This document shows, in pieces, positions 37,755-46,634 of a stretch of DNA of 50,930 bases. Every line of letters begins with the position of its first letter. The first letter of the stretch is position 1. Source of the stretch: Pseudomonadota bacterium (lineage in GTDB: Bacteria > Myxococcota_A > Polyangia > Polyangiales > JAKSBK01); assembly GCA_022361155.1 (NCBI GenBank), contig JAKSBK010000299.1, positions 1 to 50,930 on the forward strand, read 5' to 3'. The position numbers and the translations under genes are program-made. Below the pieces are notes generated by a model. That model was not told where the DNA came from. It did not search any database and saw nothing but the letters and a program-made list of their open reading frames with translations.

Positions 37755-39200
37755 ATGGAAACAGCCGTCGTCATCCTGTACCTCGCGGTGCTGTCGATTC
37801 TCGGAGCCTACGGCTTTCACCGCGGCCAGCTGCTGTTTCTGTACTGGAAACATCGACGGCGCGCCCCGGTGGCTGCCGCGCGCTTTGAACAGCTGCCCTC
37901 CGTCACCGTTCAGCTGCCCATGTTCAACGAGATGTACGTGGCGGAACGCCTGCTCGAAGCCGTCGCGAACATCGATTACCCGCTGGACAAGCTCGAAATA
38001 CAAGTGCTGGACGACTCGACCGATGAAACCCAACACATCGTGGCCCGCAAGGTGGCGAACCTGCGAGCCCGGGGCCTGTGCGTGGTGCACCTGCACCGTC
38101 GCGATCGGGTCGGCTTCAAGGCTGGAGCGCTCGAAGCAGGACTGAAGGTGGCCCGGGGCGACTATCTGCTCGTGCTCGACGCCGACTTCCTGCCGACACC
38201 CGGCATCATCAACGAATTGATCCACCACTTCAGCGATCCAAGGGTAGCCATGGTGCAGGCCCGCTGGGGCCACATCAATCGCAACTACTCGGTATTGACG
38301 CGCGTGCAGTCCATGATGCTGGACGGTCACTTCGTGATCGAGCACACGGCACGCAACCGCTCCGGGCGCTTCTTCAACTTCAACGGCACCGCGGGCATGT
38401 GGCGGCGTTCGGCCATCATCGATGCGGGGGGTTGGCAGCACGACACGCTTACCGAAGACATGGACTTGAGCTTTCGCGCGCAGCTGCGCGGCTGGCAGTT
38501 CGTGTACGTGCACGAGGCTCTGGCGCCGGCCGAGGTACCCTGTGAGATGAACAGCTTCAAGGGCCAGCAGTATCGCTGGGCCAAGGGCTCGGCCCAGACC
38601 ACCAAGAAGCTCATCATGCAGGTGCTTACAGCCGACATCCCTTGGAAGGTGAAGCTCGAGTGCATGTTTCACCTCACCAACAACTTCGCCTATCTGTTCC
38701 TCGTGATCCTGGCATGCTTGCAGCTACCCAACATGCTGCTGCGCAGACAGATGGATCGGCCCGAATTGCTGCTTCTCGACGTGCCCCTGTTCCTGGCCAC
38801 GTGCGTGTCCATCGTGATCTTCTACCTCACCACCCATCGAGCGCTCTACGGCAACCTCGCAGAGGCCGTGCGCAGGCTGCCGCTGATGATGGCCATAAGC
38901 ATCGGCCTGTCTATCAACAACGCGAGAGCCGTGCTCGAAGGCCTTTTCGGGGGTCCATCCGAGTTCGTGCGCACGCCCAAGCACGGTGTCGTCGAGCGCA
39001 GCGACGCCTGGTACTCCAAGCGCTACCGGGCAACCGCGAAGCGACTCGGAAGCCTGATCGAGCTCGGGTTCGGGCTCTACTTCGTGTTTACGATCGCGCT
39101 CGCGGTAGCAACCGGATCCTGGGTCAGCATTCCCTTTCTGGTGCTGTTCATGATCGGCTTCCTGTACGTGGGTACGCTGAGCCTGTATCAGTCGAGATGA
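37755..39200 (+). CDS. Processive-type GT2 glycosyltransferase (cellulose synthase-like)
   Basis: From ATG 37755 the protein has 481 residues; ATG 37707 is possible. A membrane helix opens the protein (VVILYLAVLSILGAYGF). The cytosolic catalytic domain has SVTVQLPMFNE, VLDDSTDET, LVLDADFLP, TEDMDLSFR and QQYRWAKGSAQ. These are the D, DxD, TED and QxxRW motifs of processive family 2 synthases such as cellulose, mannan and hyaluronan synthases. Three to four C-terminal membrane segments follow. It should build or extend a beta-linked polysaccharide or glycolipid at the inner membrane. No BcsB-like partner gene is adjacent. Confidence 0.9.
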   Translation: METAVVILYLAVLSILGAYGFHRGQLLFLYWKHRRRAPVAAARFEQLPSVTVQLPMFNEMYVAERLLEAVANIDYPLDKLEIQVLDDSTDETQHIVARKVANLRARGLCVVHLHRRDRVGFKAGALEAGLKVARGDYLLVLDADFLPTPGIINELIHHFSDPRVAMVQARWGHINRNYSVLTRVQSMMLDGHFVIEHTARNRSGRFFNFNGTAGMWRRSAIIDAGGWQHDTLTEDMDLSFRAQLRGWQFVYVHEALAPAEVPCEMNSFKGQQYRWAKGSAQTTKKLIMQVLTADIPWKVKLECMFHLTNNFAYLFLVILACLQLPNMLLRRQMDRPELLLLDVPLFLATCVSIVIFYLTTHRALYGNLAEAVRRLPLMMAISIGLSINNARAVLEGLFGGPSEFVRTPKHGVVERSDAWYSKRYRATAKRLGSLIELGFGLYFVFTIALAVATGSWVSIPFLVLFMIGFLYVGTLSLYQSR

Positions 39201-39258
39201 CCGGGACCTCGCCCGGTGCTAGGAAGCAGGCCATGGCGGGGGCTCGCGCTAGCACGCC

Positions 39259-40014
39259 ATGAGCGGCCACAGCAAATGGTCCACGATCCGGCACAAGAAG
39301 GGCGCCGCCGACGCCAAGCGCGGCAAGGTGTTTACCAAGATCATCAAGGAGATCACCGTCGCAGCCCGCTTGGGTGGAGGTGACGCGGATGGCAACCCCC
39401 GCCTTCGGCGAGCCATGGACCTCGCCAAGTCGCACAACATGCCGAACGACAACGTTGTACGGGCAGTCAAGAAGGGTACCGGCGAGCTGGATGGGGTCAA
39501 CTACGAAGAGCTCACCTACGAAGGCGTGGGCCCCGGAGGCACGTTGTTCGCCATCGACGTGGTGACGGACAATCGGAACCGCACCGCCCCGGAAATCCGG
39601 AAGATCTTCGAGCGCCACAACGGTCAGCTTGGCAGTGCGGGCTCGGCACTGTGGGCGTTCGACGACAAAGGGGTCGTGCGCCTCCCGCTTGAGGCTGCGG
39701 GCGAGGAGCGGATCTTCGAGGTAGCCGTGAACGCGGGCGCCGATGACGTGGAGGCGCTGGACGACGAGTGGGTGGTCACCACGCCGCGCGACGGCCTCGA
39801 CGAGGTGCGGGAGGCGCTGGAAAGGGCTGCGATCAAGGTCACCAGCACCGAGCTCGACCGCAGCGCGCGAAACAAGAAACACGTGGACGCACAGGACGCC
39901 GAAACGCTGATGAAGCTGATCGACACCCTCGAGGACCACGACGACGTGCAGCGAGTGAGCTCGGACTTTGAACTGTCCCAGGCTGCCCTTGAGCGACTAG
40001 CCACGGACGGCTAG
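39259..40014 (+). CDS. yebC: YebC/PmpR-family protein (translation or transcription factor)
   Basis: The 251-residue protein begins MSGHSKWSTIRHKKGAADAK, the invariant start of YebC proteins. It continues with the three-domain signature NPRLRRAMDLAKSHNMPNDN, YEGVGPGGTLFAIDVVTDN and FERHNGQLGSAGSALWAFD. YebC-type proteins act in the cytosol; members are described as transcriptional regulators and as factors that relieve ribosome stalling at proline-rich stretches. It lies eight bases before ruvC, the usual arrangement in many bacteria, so co-transcription is very likely. Confidence 0.98.
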   Translation: MSGHSKWSTIRHKKGAADAKRGKVFTKIIKEITVAARLGGGDADGNPRLRRAMDLAKSHNMPNDNVVRAVKKGTGELDGVNYEELTYEGVGPGGTLFAIDVVTDNRNRTAPEIRKIFERHNGQLGSAGSALWAFDDKGVVRLPLEAAGEERIFEVAVNAGADDVEALDDEWVVTTPRDGLDEVREALERAAIKVTSTELDRSARNKKHVDAQDAETLMKLIDTLEDHDDVQRVSSDFELSQAALERLATDG

Positions 40015-40022
40015 CCCATAGG

Positions 40023-40526
40023 ATGGCGCGCTCGCTGCTCGTCTTGGGCGTAGACCCTGGATCGGTGTGTACCGGCTGGGGCGTGGTGGAGCGCTCGGGC
40101 TCGCGCCTGGCCGGACTGGAAGCGGGCGCCATCAGGACCTGTGCGAACAGCGAATTCCACGAGCGGCTGCGCGATATCTACGACGGAGTCAGCGCGGTTA
40201 TCGCGCGGCACCGCCCGCAAGCGGTCGCCGTGGAGGACATCTTTTTCGCGCGCTCGCCCCAAGCCGCGCTCAAGCTTGGGCACGCGCGCGGAGTCGCGCT
40301 GTTGGCCGCCGCCAAGGCCGAGCTCAGCGTGCATGCGTACCCGCCCGCGCTGGTCAAGCGGGCTGTCGCAGGCAAGGGGCGTGCTCCCAAGGAGCAAGTC
40401 GCGCGCATGGTTGCCGCGATCCTGGGCTGGCGCAACCTACCCTCGCTGGACGCCACCGATGCCCTTGCCGTCGCGATCACGCACTTGAACGTGGCGCCGC
40501 TCGAGGCTGCCCGGCGCGCAACTTGA
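40023..40526 (+). CDS. ruvC: RuvC Holliday-junction resolvase
   Basis: The 167-residue protein has the RuvC fold with acidic active-site residues: Asp in VLGVDPGSVCTGWG, Glu in AVAVEDIFFARSP, and the C-terminal acidic pair in SLDATDALAVAITH. The length is normal. It resolves four-way junctions delivered by RuvAB during recombination repair. It follows yebC closely. ruvA and ruvB lie 2.3 kb downstream, past a reverse-strand symporter gene that interrupts the usual block. Confidence 0.97.
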   Translation: MARSLLVLGVDPGSVCTGWGVVERSGSRLAGLEAGAIRTCANSEFHERLRDIYDGVSAVIARHRPQAVAVEDIFFARSPQAALKLGHARGVALLAAAKAELSVHAYPPALVKRAVAGKGRAPKEQVARMVAAILGWRNLPSLDATDALAVAITHLNVAPLEAARRAT

Positions 40527-40535
40527 ACAGATGAA

Positions 40536-42452
40536 CTACCAGAACACGGCGTACAGTATCAGCGTGAGGACCACCACCACGCCCCCAAAGGTCTTGGCGC
40601 CCTTGGTGGAGGTCATGTCCATGTCTTCGTTGACCGGCAGCACGACCGGTTCTTTCAGCGGTCTTGCTGCGGTGAGCACGGCCAGCACGACCAGGACCAC
40701 GCCGAAGCAAATGGCCATGCGGTCGAGAAACGCGACTTGGGGCAAGACTACCTTCAACGCGCCGTACAGGATTGGGTTGAGCACGAGACCGACCATGCCC
40801 ACGACGCGAGGTGCCTTGGGCACCAGCAACCCGAACAGGAATATCGCCAAGATGCCGGGCGAAATAAAGCCCTGAAACTCCTGGATGAAGGTGAAGATGC
40901 CCCCGAAGCGCGGGCTGCCGAGGTGCGGAGCGATCAACATGGCGATCAAGACAAAGACGACCACCCCCGCCCGGCCCACGCTCACGAGCTCGAATTGGGA
41001 ATGCGCCTTCTTGACCCGAGCGTAAACGTCCATCGCAAAAATAGTAGACGCCGAGTTGAGCATGGAAGCCAGTGAGCTCACCACCGCGCCGAAGATCGCG
41101 GCCAGCACGAAACCCAGCAGACCGTAGCCCGGCACGAGCAGGTTGCGCAGCAGCGTGGGGAACGCGGCATCGTAGTCGTAGCCGATGAGTGTTCCCAGCG
41201 TGGGCAAACCGCGATCCGCCCCGCTTCGTGCGCACAGGGCGTTGGCGGCGACGAGCTGCGCCGGCTGCATGGGTCCGGGCTCGGGCTGACCGAGCAGCGC
41301 CCGGTTGTGCGCGAGCACCTTGAGACCGAGCTCGGGGTTGTCCCTGGCGAAGTCTTCCGAGAATTCGATCAGCCCTCGCTCGCCGCGCTCGAAGGCTTCC
41401 ACGATCGGCGCGTTCTTGCGCTTGGCCTCGTGCTGCAGGTCGGTGCCGAACAGATTGAAGGCGAGCACGCCCGGAATCACGACGACAAAGGGAATGAGCA
41501 GCTTGAGAAACGCCGCGAAGACGATCCCCTTCTGGCCTTCGGCAAGCGACTTGGAGCCCAAGGTGCGCTGCGTGACGTACTGGTTGAGCCCCCAATAGAA
41601 GAAGTTCGGTATCCACAGGCCCACCACGAGCGCGGACCAGGGGATCTCGGGGTCGTCGCTCGGCCGCACCATGTGCAGCTTGCCTTCGGGCAGCGCGCCG
41701 CCGTTCAGCTCGACGAAACGCGCCACCGGACCGCCCGCGGTGAGCCGCTCCAGGCTCACATCCGGGTTGACGGCATGCGCCGCTAGAAACTGCGGATCGG
41801 CCGCAGCCAGGGCGTTCATGGCCAACACGAGGACGACGCCTCCACCGAGAATCAGCGCGGCACCCTGGATCAAGTCGGCCCAGGCGCAGGCCTTCAGGCC
41901 GCCCGCAAAAACGTAGACCGCCGCCAGCGTGCCGATGATCCAGCAGGCCACCGTGATGTTGCCGAGGTCCAGGCCGAGCAGGCTCTGGCCCTGAAAGAAC
42001 ACGCAGATCACCTTGGCGCCCGCGAAGATCACCGATGCCGTGGGCACGCCGACCAGAATAACGAGCGTGCTGATGGCCATGATCGTGCGCGCAAACGGGT
42101 TATAGCGGTATTCGAGGAACTCGGGGATGGTGTAGATCCCGCTGCGCAGGAAGGTCGGCAAGAACACGAAAGCCACGACGACCAGTGTGATGGCGGCCAT
42201 CCACTCGTAGCTGGCGATGGCCATGCCCAGCCAGTCCGCGGCCTTGCCGCTCATGCCGACAAACTGCTCGGTCGAGATGTTGGCGGCGATCAGCGAAAAC
42301 CCGACCAGCCACCAGCGCAGCCCCCTGCCAGCGAGGAAATAGTCCTGGGCGCCGTGCTCGCTGTGGGTCTCCTCGCCCCGGCTCTTCCAAAGACCGATCG
42401 AGATCACCGAGATCACGAACAAGACGAAGACGAGTATGTCGGAGCCAGCCAT
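40536..42452 (-). CDS. Sodium/solute symporter family transporter (SSS, SGLT-like)
   Basis: The 638-residue protein has about fourteen membrane segments and SSS-family phrases: DYFLAGRGLRWWLVGFSLIA near the start, ANISTEQFVGMSGKA, and the GxxxGxY-like GGLKACAWADLIQGA. FYWGLNQYVTQRTLGSKSLAEG (start: FYWGLNQYVTQRTLG) is a known SGLT-type segment. A 100-residue loop (about 330-440) lies between segments. It probably imports a sugar, inositol or amino acid with sodium. It is convergent with ruvC (9-bp gap) and divergent from ruvA, so it looks inserted into the ruv cluster. Confidence 0.92.
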   Translation of the reverse strand: MAGSDILVFVLFVISVISIGLWKSRGEETHSEHGAQDYFLAGRGLRWWLVGFSLIAANISTEQFVGMSGKAADWLGMAIASYEWMAAITLVVVAFVFLPTFLRSGIYTIPEFLEYRYNPFARTIMAISTLVILVGVPTASVIFAGAKVICVFFQGQSLLGLDLGNITVACWIIGTLAAVYVFAGGLKACAWADLIQGAALILGGGVVLVLAMNALAAADPQFLAAHAVNPDVSLERLTAGGPVARFVELNGGALPEGKLHMVRPSDDPEIPWSALVVGLWIPNFFYWGLNQYVTQRTLGSKSLAEGQKGIVFAAFLKLLIPFVVVIPGVLAFNLFGTDLQHEAKRKNAPIVEAFERGERGLIEFSEDFARDNPELGLKVLAHNRALLGQPEPGPMQPAQLVAANALCARSGADRGLPTLGTLIGYDYDAAFPTLLRNLLVPGYGLLGFVLAAIFGAVVSSLASMLNSASTIFAMDVYARVKKAHSQFELVSVGRAGVVVFVLIAMLIAPHLGSPRFGGIFTFIQEFQGFISPGILAIFLFGLLVPKAPRVVGMVGLVLNPILYGALKVVLPQVAFLDRMAICFGVVLVVLAVLTAARPLKEPVVLPVNEDMDMTSTKGAKTFGGVVVVLTLILYAVFW

Positions 42453-42804
42453 TGCCGCAGCCTTTCCATCATCGCGCCGTGTCCCAGAACGCCTGCGTTG
42501 AAGCGGGCCGGCGTCCGCGCCCCGGCGGATTGAAGCGGAGCGACTCTACACACAGCCGGCTCGACCCACCACGGTTTCCTGAACGCTCGGATGCAGAATT
42601 CGGAAATGGACCCGCAAGCGGCCGGCCAGCCCGCCACCGCGCTGCCGTCAGTAGTCGGTATCGCCGGGCACGCGGGCCGTGCGCCAAGGGAAACCCAAGC
42701 CTGTGTGGCCAAGCGCGCTGCTGGCGAGGGTGGCTACCGCCGGCCCCCGGCCATGCTACCCTCGGCGCCGTGATCGCCAGGCGCCCAGCGATCGGAACCG
42801 GCCA
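42453..42804. other. Divergent promoter region between symporter and ruvA
   Basis: These 352 bases separate the reverse symporter start and the ruvA start. Several open frames run through, but none has codon use or motifs worth calling. The ruvA promoter and symporter promoter should lie here. No clear -10/-35 pair, repeat or hairpin is seen. Confidence 0.4.
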
Positions 42805-43413
42805 GTGATTGGCAGGCTGCGCGGTGTAGTAGTGGGGCGGGAATCTGACGGTACCTGTGTCGTCGACGTCGGCGGGGTGGGCTACGAGGTGCTCTTGCCG
42901 GTCCGCTCGGCTCGAGGGCTGCCCGCGGCGCCCGAGCAAGTGTCGCTTTTCGTGCACACCCACGTGCGCGAAGACGCGCTCACCCTGTTCGCCTTCGCCA
43001 GCGTCGAGGATCGCGCCGTGTTTCGCGCGTTGCTCGGGGTTGCAAGCGTGGGTCCGAGGATCGCCTTGGCCATCCTGGGTCACCTGAGCGCCAGCGACCT
43101 CGTCACCGCGGTAGCGCGCGGCGACAAGAGCCGCTTCAAGGGCATCAGCGGCGTGGGCAAGAAGACCGTGGAGCGCTTGGTACTCGAGCTCAAGGATAAG
43201 CTGCCGGCGGTCGCGAGCGCCACGCGTCCCAGCGCAGCCCCGGCACGCGAAGCCCCGGGCCTGCCCGAACAGCGTGCGATCGTAGCCAACGCGCTCGTTC
43301 ACCTGGGTTACCGCAAGAGCGAAGCCGAGACGGCAGCCGGCAAGATCCCCGATGGCGACCTCGACAAGCCGGTCGAGGAACTGCTGCGAAAGACGTTGCT
43401 GCTGCTCGGCTAG
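42805..43413 (+). CDS. ruvA: RuvA Holliday-junction DNA-binding subunit
   Basis: From GTG 42805 the protein is 202 residues and begins VIGRLRGVVVGRE, the normal RuvA start; the open frame extends upstream to 42679 without support. VDVGGVGYEVLLP, HTHVREDALTLFAFAS, LLGVASVGPRIALAIL and the helix-hairpin-helix ISGVGKKTVERLVLEL are characteristic, and the C-terminal domain III (ANALVHLGYRKSEAE) contacts RuvB. RuvA binds four-way junctions and loads RuvB hexamers for branch migration. ruvB follows 19 bases downstream. Confidence 0.97.
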   Translation: MIGRLRGVVVGRESDGTCVVDVGGVGYEVLLPVRSARGLPAAPEQVSLFVHTHVREDALTLFAFASVEDRAVFRALLGVASVGPRIALAILGHLSASDLVTAVARGDKSRFKGISGVGKKTVERLVLELKDKLPAVASATRPSAAPAREAPGLPEQRAIVANALVHLGYRKSEAETAAGKIPDGDLDKPVEELLRKTLLLLG

Positions 43414-43432
43414 CAGGTCCGGAAACACGCCA

Positions 43433-44473
43433 GTGCACCAACGACTCGACCCCAGAGCCAACCAGCCGCTCGACGCAGACGCAAGCGACGACGATCGCGA
43501 CTACGACGTGACGCTGCGACCGACCTGCTTTGACGAGTTCGTCGGGCAGGACAAGGTCAAGAGCAACCTGCACGTCTACACCGAGGCCGCAAATCGGCGC
43601 AGGGACCCGCTGGATCACACGCTGCTGTGCGGGCCCCCGGGCCTGGGCAAGACCACCATGGCACTGATCCTGGCGCGAGAGCTCAATGCAAACGTGGTAC
43701 GTGCGGACGGTCCGGCCATCGAGCACAAGGGGCAGCTTGCTGCCCTGCTCACCAAGCTCGAACGACGCGACGTGCTGTTCGTCGATGAGATCCATCGCCT
43801 GACGCCGACTGTCGAGGAGAGCCTGTACGGTGCCATCGAGGACTTCAAGATCCAGATCGTCCAGGGTGAGGGCCCGTATGCAACCTCGCTCCAGCTGCCG
43901 CTGCAACCCTTCACGCTGGTGGGAGCCACCACGCGCACCGGCTTGCTGACGAGCCCCTTGCTGTCACGTTTCGGTATCGTGTCACGACTCGAGTACTACC
44001 CCGTCGACGCGCTGGCGCGGATCCTGGTGCGCAGCGCCAGGCTGCTGTCGCTGCCGCTCAGCAACGACGCCGCGCTGGAAATCGCTCGGCGCGCCCGGGG
44101 CACTCCACGGATCGCAAACCGCCTGTTGCGGCGCGCGCGCGATTTCGCCGAGGTGCTCGCCGATGGCCGCGTGGACCACGACCTTGCGAGCGATGCCCTG
44201 GAGCGCGAGGAAGTGGACGCGGCAGGTCTGGACGCCATGGACCGGCGCTATCTCCGGGTGATCGTGGAGCACTATGCCGGCGGCCCGGTCGGCATCGACA
44301 CCCTCGCAGCCGCACTGGGCGAGCCGCGCGACACCCTCGAGGATGTGTACGAGCCCTACCTCATCCAGCAAGGCCTTGTGGGCCGAACGTCCCGAGGCCG
44401 CATCGCCACGGGCCGCGCCTACGAGCACCTCGGCATGGCGAAACCGGCCAAACGCCAGGCAGATCTGTTCTGA
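43433..44473 (+). CDS. ruvB: RuvB Holliday-junction branch-migration ATPase
   Basis: From GTG 43433 the protein is 346 residues, with AGGTCCGG upstream. The open frame to 43352 overlaps ruvA and is not used. Motifs: LRPTCFDEFVGQDKVKSNL opening, Walker A GPPGLGKTT, Walker B FVDEIHRLTPTVEE, sensor 1 VGATTRTGLLTSPLLSRFG and the sensor 2 region ARRARGTPRIANRLLRR. It drives branch migration with RuvA. It ends 87 bases before the convergent small lipoprotein gene. Confidence 0.98.
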   Translation: MHQRLDPRANQPLDADASDDDRDYDVTLRPTCFDEFVGQDKVKSNLHVYTEAANRRRDPLDHTLLCGPPGLGKTTMALILARELNANVVRADGPAIEHKGQLAALLTKLERRDVLFVDEIHRLTPTVEESLYGAIEDFKIQIVQGEGPYATSLQLPLQPFTLVGATTRTGLLTSPLLSRFGIVSRLEYYPVDALARILVRSARLLSLPLSNDAALEIARRARGTPRIANRLLRRARDFAEVLADGRVDHDLASDALEREEVDAAGLDAMDRRYLRVIVEHYAGGPVGIDTLAAALGEPRDTLEDVYEPYLIQQGLVGRTSRGRIATGRAYEHLGMAKPAKRQADLF

Positions 44474-44559
44474 TGACCGAGGGCTCGTCGAGCCCTGAGG
44501 AAGGCCTTGGGGCCCTTACGATCCAGCCGATCCGCCGGCATGCATCCGGCAGGAGCCGA

Positions 44560-44814
44560 TCACGGCAGGGGCGTATTGCCGATCTGGCACTCGACGAGGT
44601 CGTCAACGCACTGGCAATGGCAGAAGCTGCCCACGTCGGATATGGGTATCGGATCGGCTTCGTCGCATTCGAGCCCCTCGTCTTCGGGGTCGTAGCAGTC
44701 GGTCAGCTGTGCAGCATCTCCGGTATCGCCCCTCAGCGGGATCGGGTAACCCTCGCCCCCGCAGGCGCTGATCAGCAAGCTTATAAGCGCGCACCAGAGT
44801 GTGAGCCGTCTCAT
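44560..44814 (-). CDS. Small cysteine-rich lipoprotein, unknown function
   Basis: The 84-residue protein starts at ATG 44814, after a GAGAGGG ribosome site on the reverse strand. It has a lipoprotein signal (LTLWCALISLLISAC, lipidated Cys18). The mature part is acidic and has six more cysteines (40, 50, 65, 67, 69, 76), including a CHCQC cluster, suggesting disulphides or metal binding. I know no family. The longer frame that continues upstream to 45789 is a shadow of the HTTM and rpmG region. Confidence 0.6.
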   Translation of the reverse strand: MRRLTLWCALISLLISACGGEGYPIPLRGDTGDAAQLTDCYDPEDEGLECDEADPIPISDVGSFCHCQCVDDLVECQIGNTPLP

Positions 44815-44988
44815 GGTTGGACCCTCTCCCCCCAAGTGTCGAATTCTAGGTACACACATCGCGGCGTCAAACCAGGCACGAAAAACTCCCGCAAGCCGCC
44901 GTGACACGCGGTGGCCCCGGCTGCCGGTTCGGGCCAACGGCGGCCTCGTCTTGCCGAGGGAACACCCGGGGGCTATGCCCGCCTCGTC

Positions 44989-45150
44989 ATGCGAGACCTC
45001 ATCAAGCTGAGCTGCGATGCGTGCGGGCGCGATAACTACGTAACCGACAAGAACAAGCGGAAGATGACCGGCAAGTTCTCGATCAAGAAGTTCTGCCGCG
45101 CCTGCCGCTCTCACACGCTGCACAAAGAGGGTCGCATCTCCAAGGGCTAG
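44989..45150 (+). CDS. rpmG: 50S ribosomal protein L33 (zinc-ribbon form)
   Basis: From ATG 44989 the protein has 53 residues, the normal L33 length: MRDLIKLSCDACGRDNYVTD, then FCRACRSHTLHKE. The CxxC...CxxC pairs mark the zinc-binding version. It is part of the large ribosomal subunit. It stands alone here, not beside secE/nusG or tRNA-Trp as in many bacteria. The longer open frame from 44911 adds unrelated residues. Confidence 0.96.
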   Translation: MRDLIKLSCDACGRDNYVTDKNKRKMTGKFSIKKFCRACRSHTLHKEGRISKG

Positions 45151-45173
45151 GCCAGCCTGAGGCCAGCCTATAG

Positions 45174-46634
45174 CTAGATCCCCAGTTGGCGCTTGAGACG
45201 CGCGATCTTGTCCTTGCGCGACTCGCCTTCGGGAGCGTAGCGCTCGGCCTTGAGGTAGGCTGACAGCGCGTCCTCGAGCCGGTCGCGACGGCTCAGGTCG
45301 CCGCCAACGAATCGGTAGTAGTCGTAGCGTACGTCGCTGTTGGTGACGCTGAGCCACAGCAAGCCCACTGCCGCGACCGTGGCCAGCGCCTCGCGTTGAA
45401 GCCTCGCGCGTCCCGCGGCGCTGCGAGCCGACACGACCGCCCGAACGAGGAGGAGCACCGCGACCACGAGCGCCGCTTGCGGGGCGCCCGGCAGATCGAG
45501 AGCCCGTCCAGCGAACACCGTGAGCGCCGCCGCGCCGCAAGCGAGCACCAGCGTCACGAGCGGGCCCTCCCGGCGCGCGGTTTGCTCCTGCTCCCAGCGC
45601 GTGAGGCCGGCTTGTAGGAGGCGCGCCGGCCAAGTCGCCGCCATGCCGAGGCGATGCAGCCACGAGGCCGGCAGCAGCGCGACCGACGCGGCCCACAGCA
45701 TGTAGTAGCTGAACCAACCGATGCTGAGATCGATCAGCTCGATCATCGCATGAAGGCCGAGCGCCAGCAGCCAAGTAGCGAGACACCACAGCCGCAGCCA
45801 GGCTCGCTCCAGTTGGTCGCTGTAGGCCACAACCACGTAGCCCAGCGCGAGCAGCACCTCGGCCAGCACGACCGAGCTCGCCATCAGCTCCCAGAAGCTC
45901 TCCGACGACATGCCGAGCTCACGCGCATGGACCGAGAGCGGCTCGAGCAGGCGGCCGGCATCACCGATCGAGCGAAACGTATGCCCCTTGCGCCACGTGT
46001 CGTCGACCTTGGCGAGTGCCGTATAGCCGTAGACGATGCCGACGAACGTAAGCAGCATGCGGTAGCTCCACGCGCTCGTCGTGGCTAGCCGCCAGCCACG
46101 CCCCCCCACGACGATCCCGAGTGTCGCACTGCAGCGCTGTGCAGCCGCACGCAGCGACCACGTGGCCGTGGCCGTGGGCTGGCTGCAGCGCTGGGCCGGC
46201 CGCCGGCTGCGGATCCCGGACAGGGCATACAGGCCCGAGGCATCTGCCGGCGGGAAGAACACCAGGCAGAAAAGGACGACCGACAGCAGGTAGTGGTGCT
46301 GGTAGCTATCGAGCATGCTCATGCACCAGGAGTACGTGTACAGCAGCCACAGCGCCGCCATACCGGTTCGCGACTCGCCGACGAGCGCCATGACGAGCGC
46401 AAGCAGCCCCACGACAAGCACGACGCCGATGTACAAGCCTGGCACCGGCAGCGGCTGCGCAGCATCGAGCCAGAGGAAGTGCGCCACATTGAAACCGCCC
46501 GCTCCATAGCGACCCGCGTGGCCGAGCATGAGCAGCCAGGCGTCCAGGGCGAGCAGCACCAATACGCCCTTGCGCAGAAGGTAGGGGCGCAGCGCGATCA
46601 CGTCACCGTACCAGTGTCGCTCCCAAACGCTCAC
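45174..46634 (-). CDS. HTTM-domain membrane protein, second copy
   Basis: From GTG 46634 the protein has 486 residues; GGGGAG lies just upstream and the GTGA overlaps the partner stop. There are about ten membrane segments. RPYLLRKGVLVLLALDAWLL near the start, SWCMSMLDSYQHHYLL and GIVYGYTALAKVDDTW follow HTTM-family patterns, with HH equivalent to the HSHN of the first copy. The C-terminal part has a short TPR-like tail (LEDALSAYLKAERYAPEGE). It is longer than the 335-residue HTTM at 23794. Carboxylase activity is unproven. The ATG at 46661 would overlap the partner by 31 bp and is less likely. Confidence 0.72.
   Translation of the reverse strand: MSVWERHWYGDVIALRPYLLRKGVLVLLALDAWLLMLGHAGRYGAGGFNVAHFLWLDAAQPLPVPGLYIGVVLVVGLLALVMALVGESRTGMAALWLLYTYSWCMSMLDSYQHHYLLSVVLFCLVFFPPADASGLYALSGIRSRRPAQRCSQPTATATWSLRAAAQRCSATLGIVVGGRGWRLATTSAWSYRMLLTFVGIVYGYTALAKVDDTWRKGHTFRSIGDAGRLLEPLSVHARELGMSSESFWELMASSVVLAEVLLALGYVVVAYSDQLERAWLRLWCLATWLLALGLHAMIELIDLSIGWFSYYMLWAASVALLPASWLHRLGMAATWPARLLQAGLTRWEQEQTARREGPLVTLVLACGAAALTVFAGRALDLPGAPQAALVVAVLLLVRAVVSARSAAGRARLQREALATVAAVGLLWLSVTNSDVRYDYYRFVGGDLSRRDRLEDALSAYLKAERYAPEGESRKDKIARLKRQLGI

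Noticed and set aside
44815-45789. Long reverse ORF continuing upstream of the small lipoprotein
   Set aside because: It is a shadow of HTTM and rpmG. The lipoprotein signal and ribosome site define a start at 44814.
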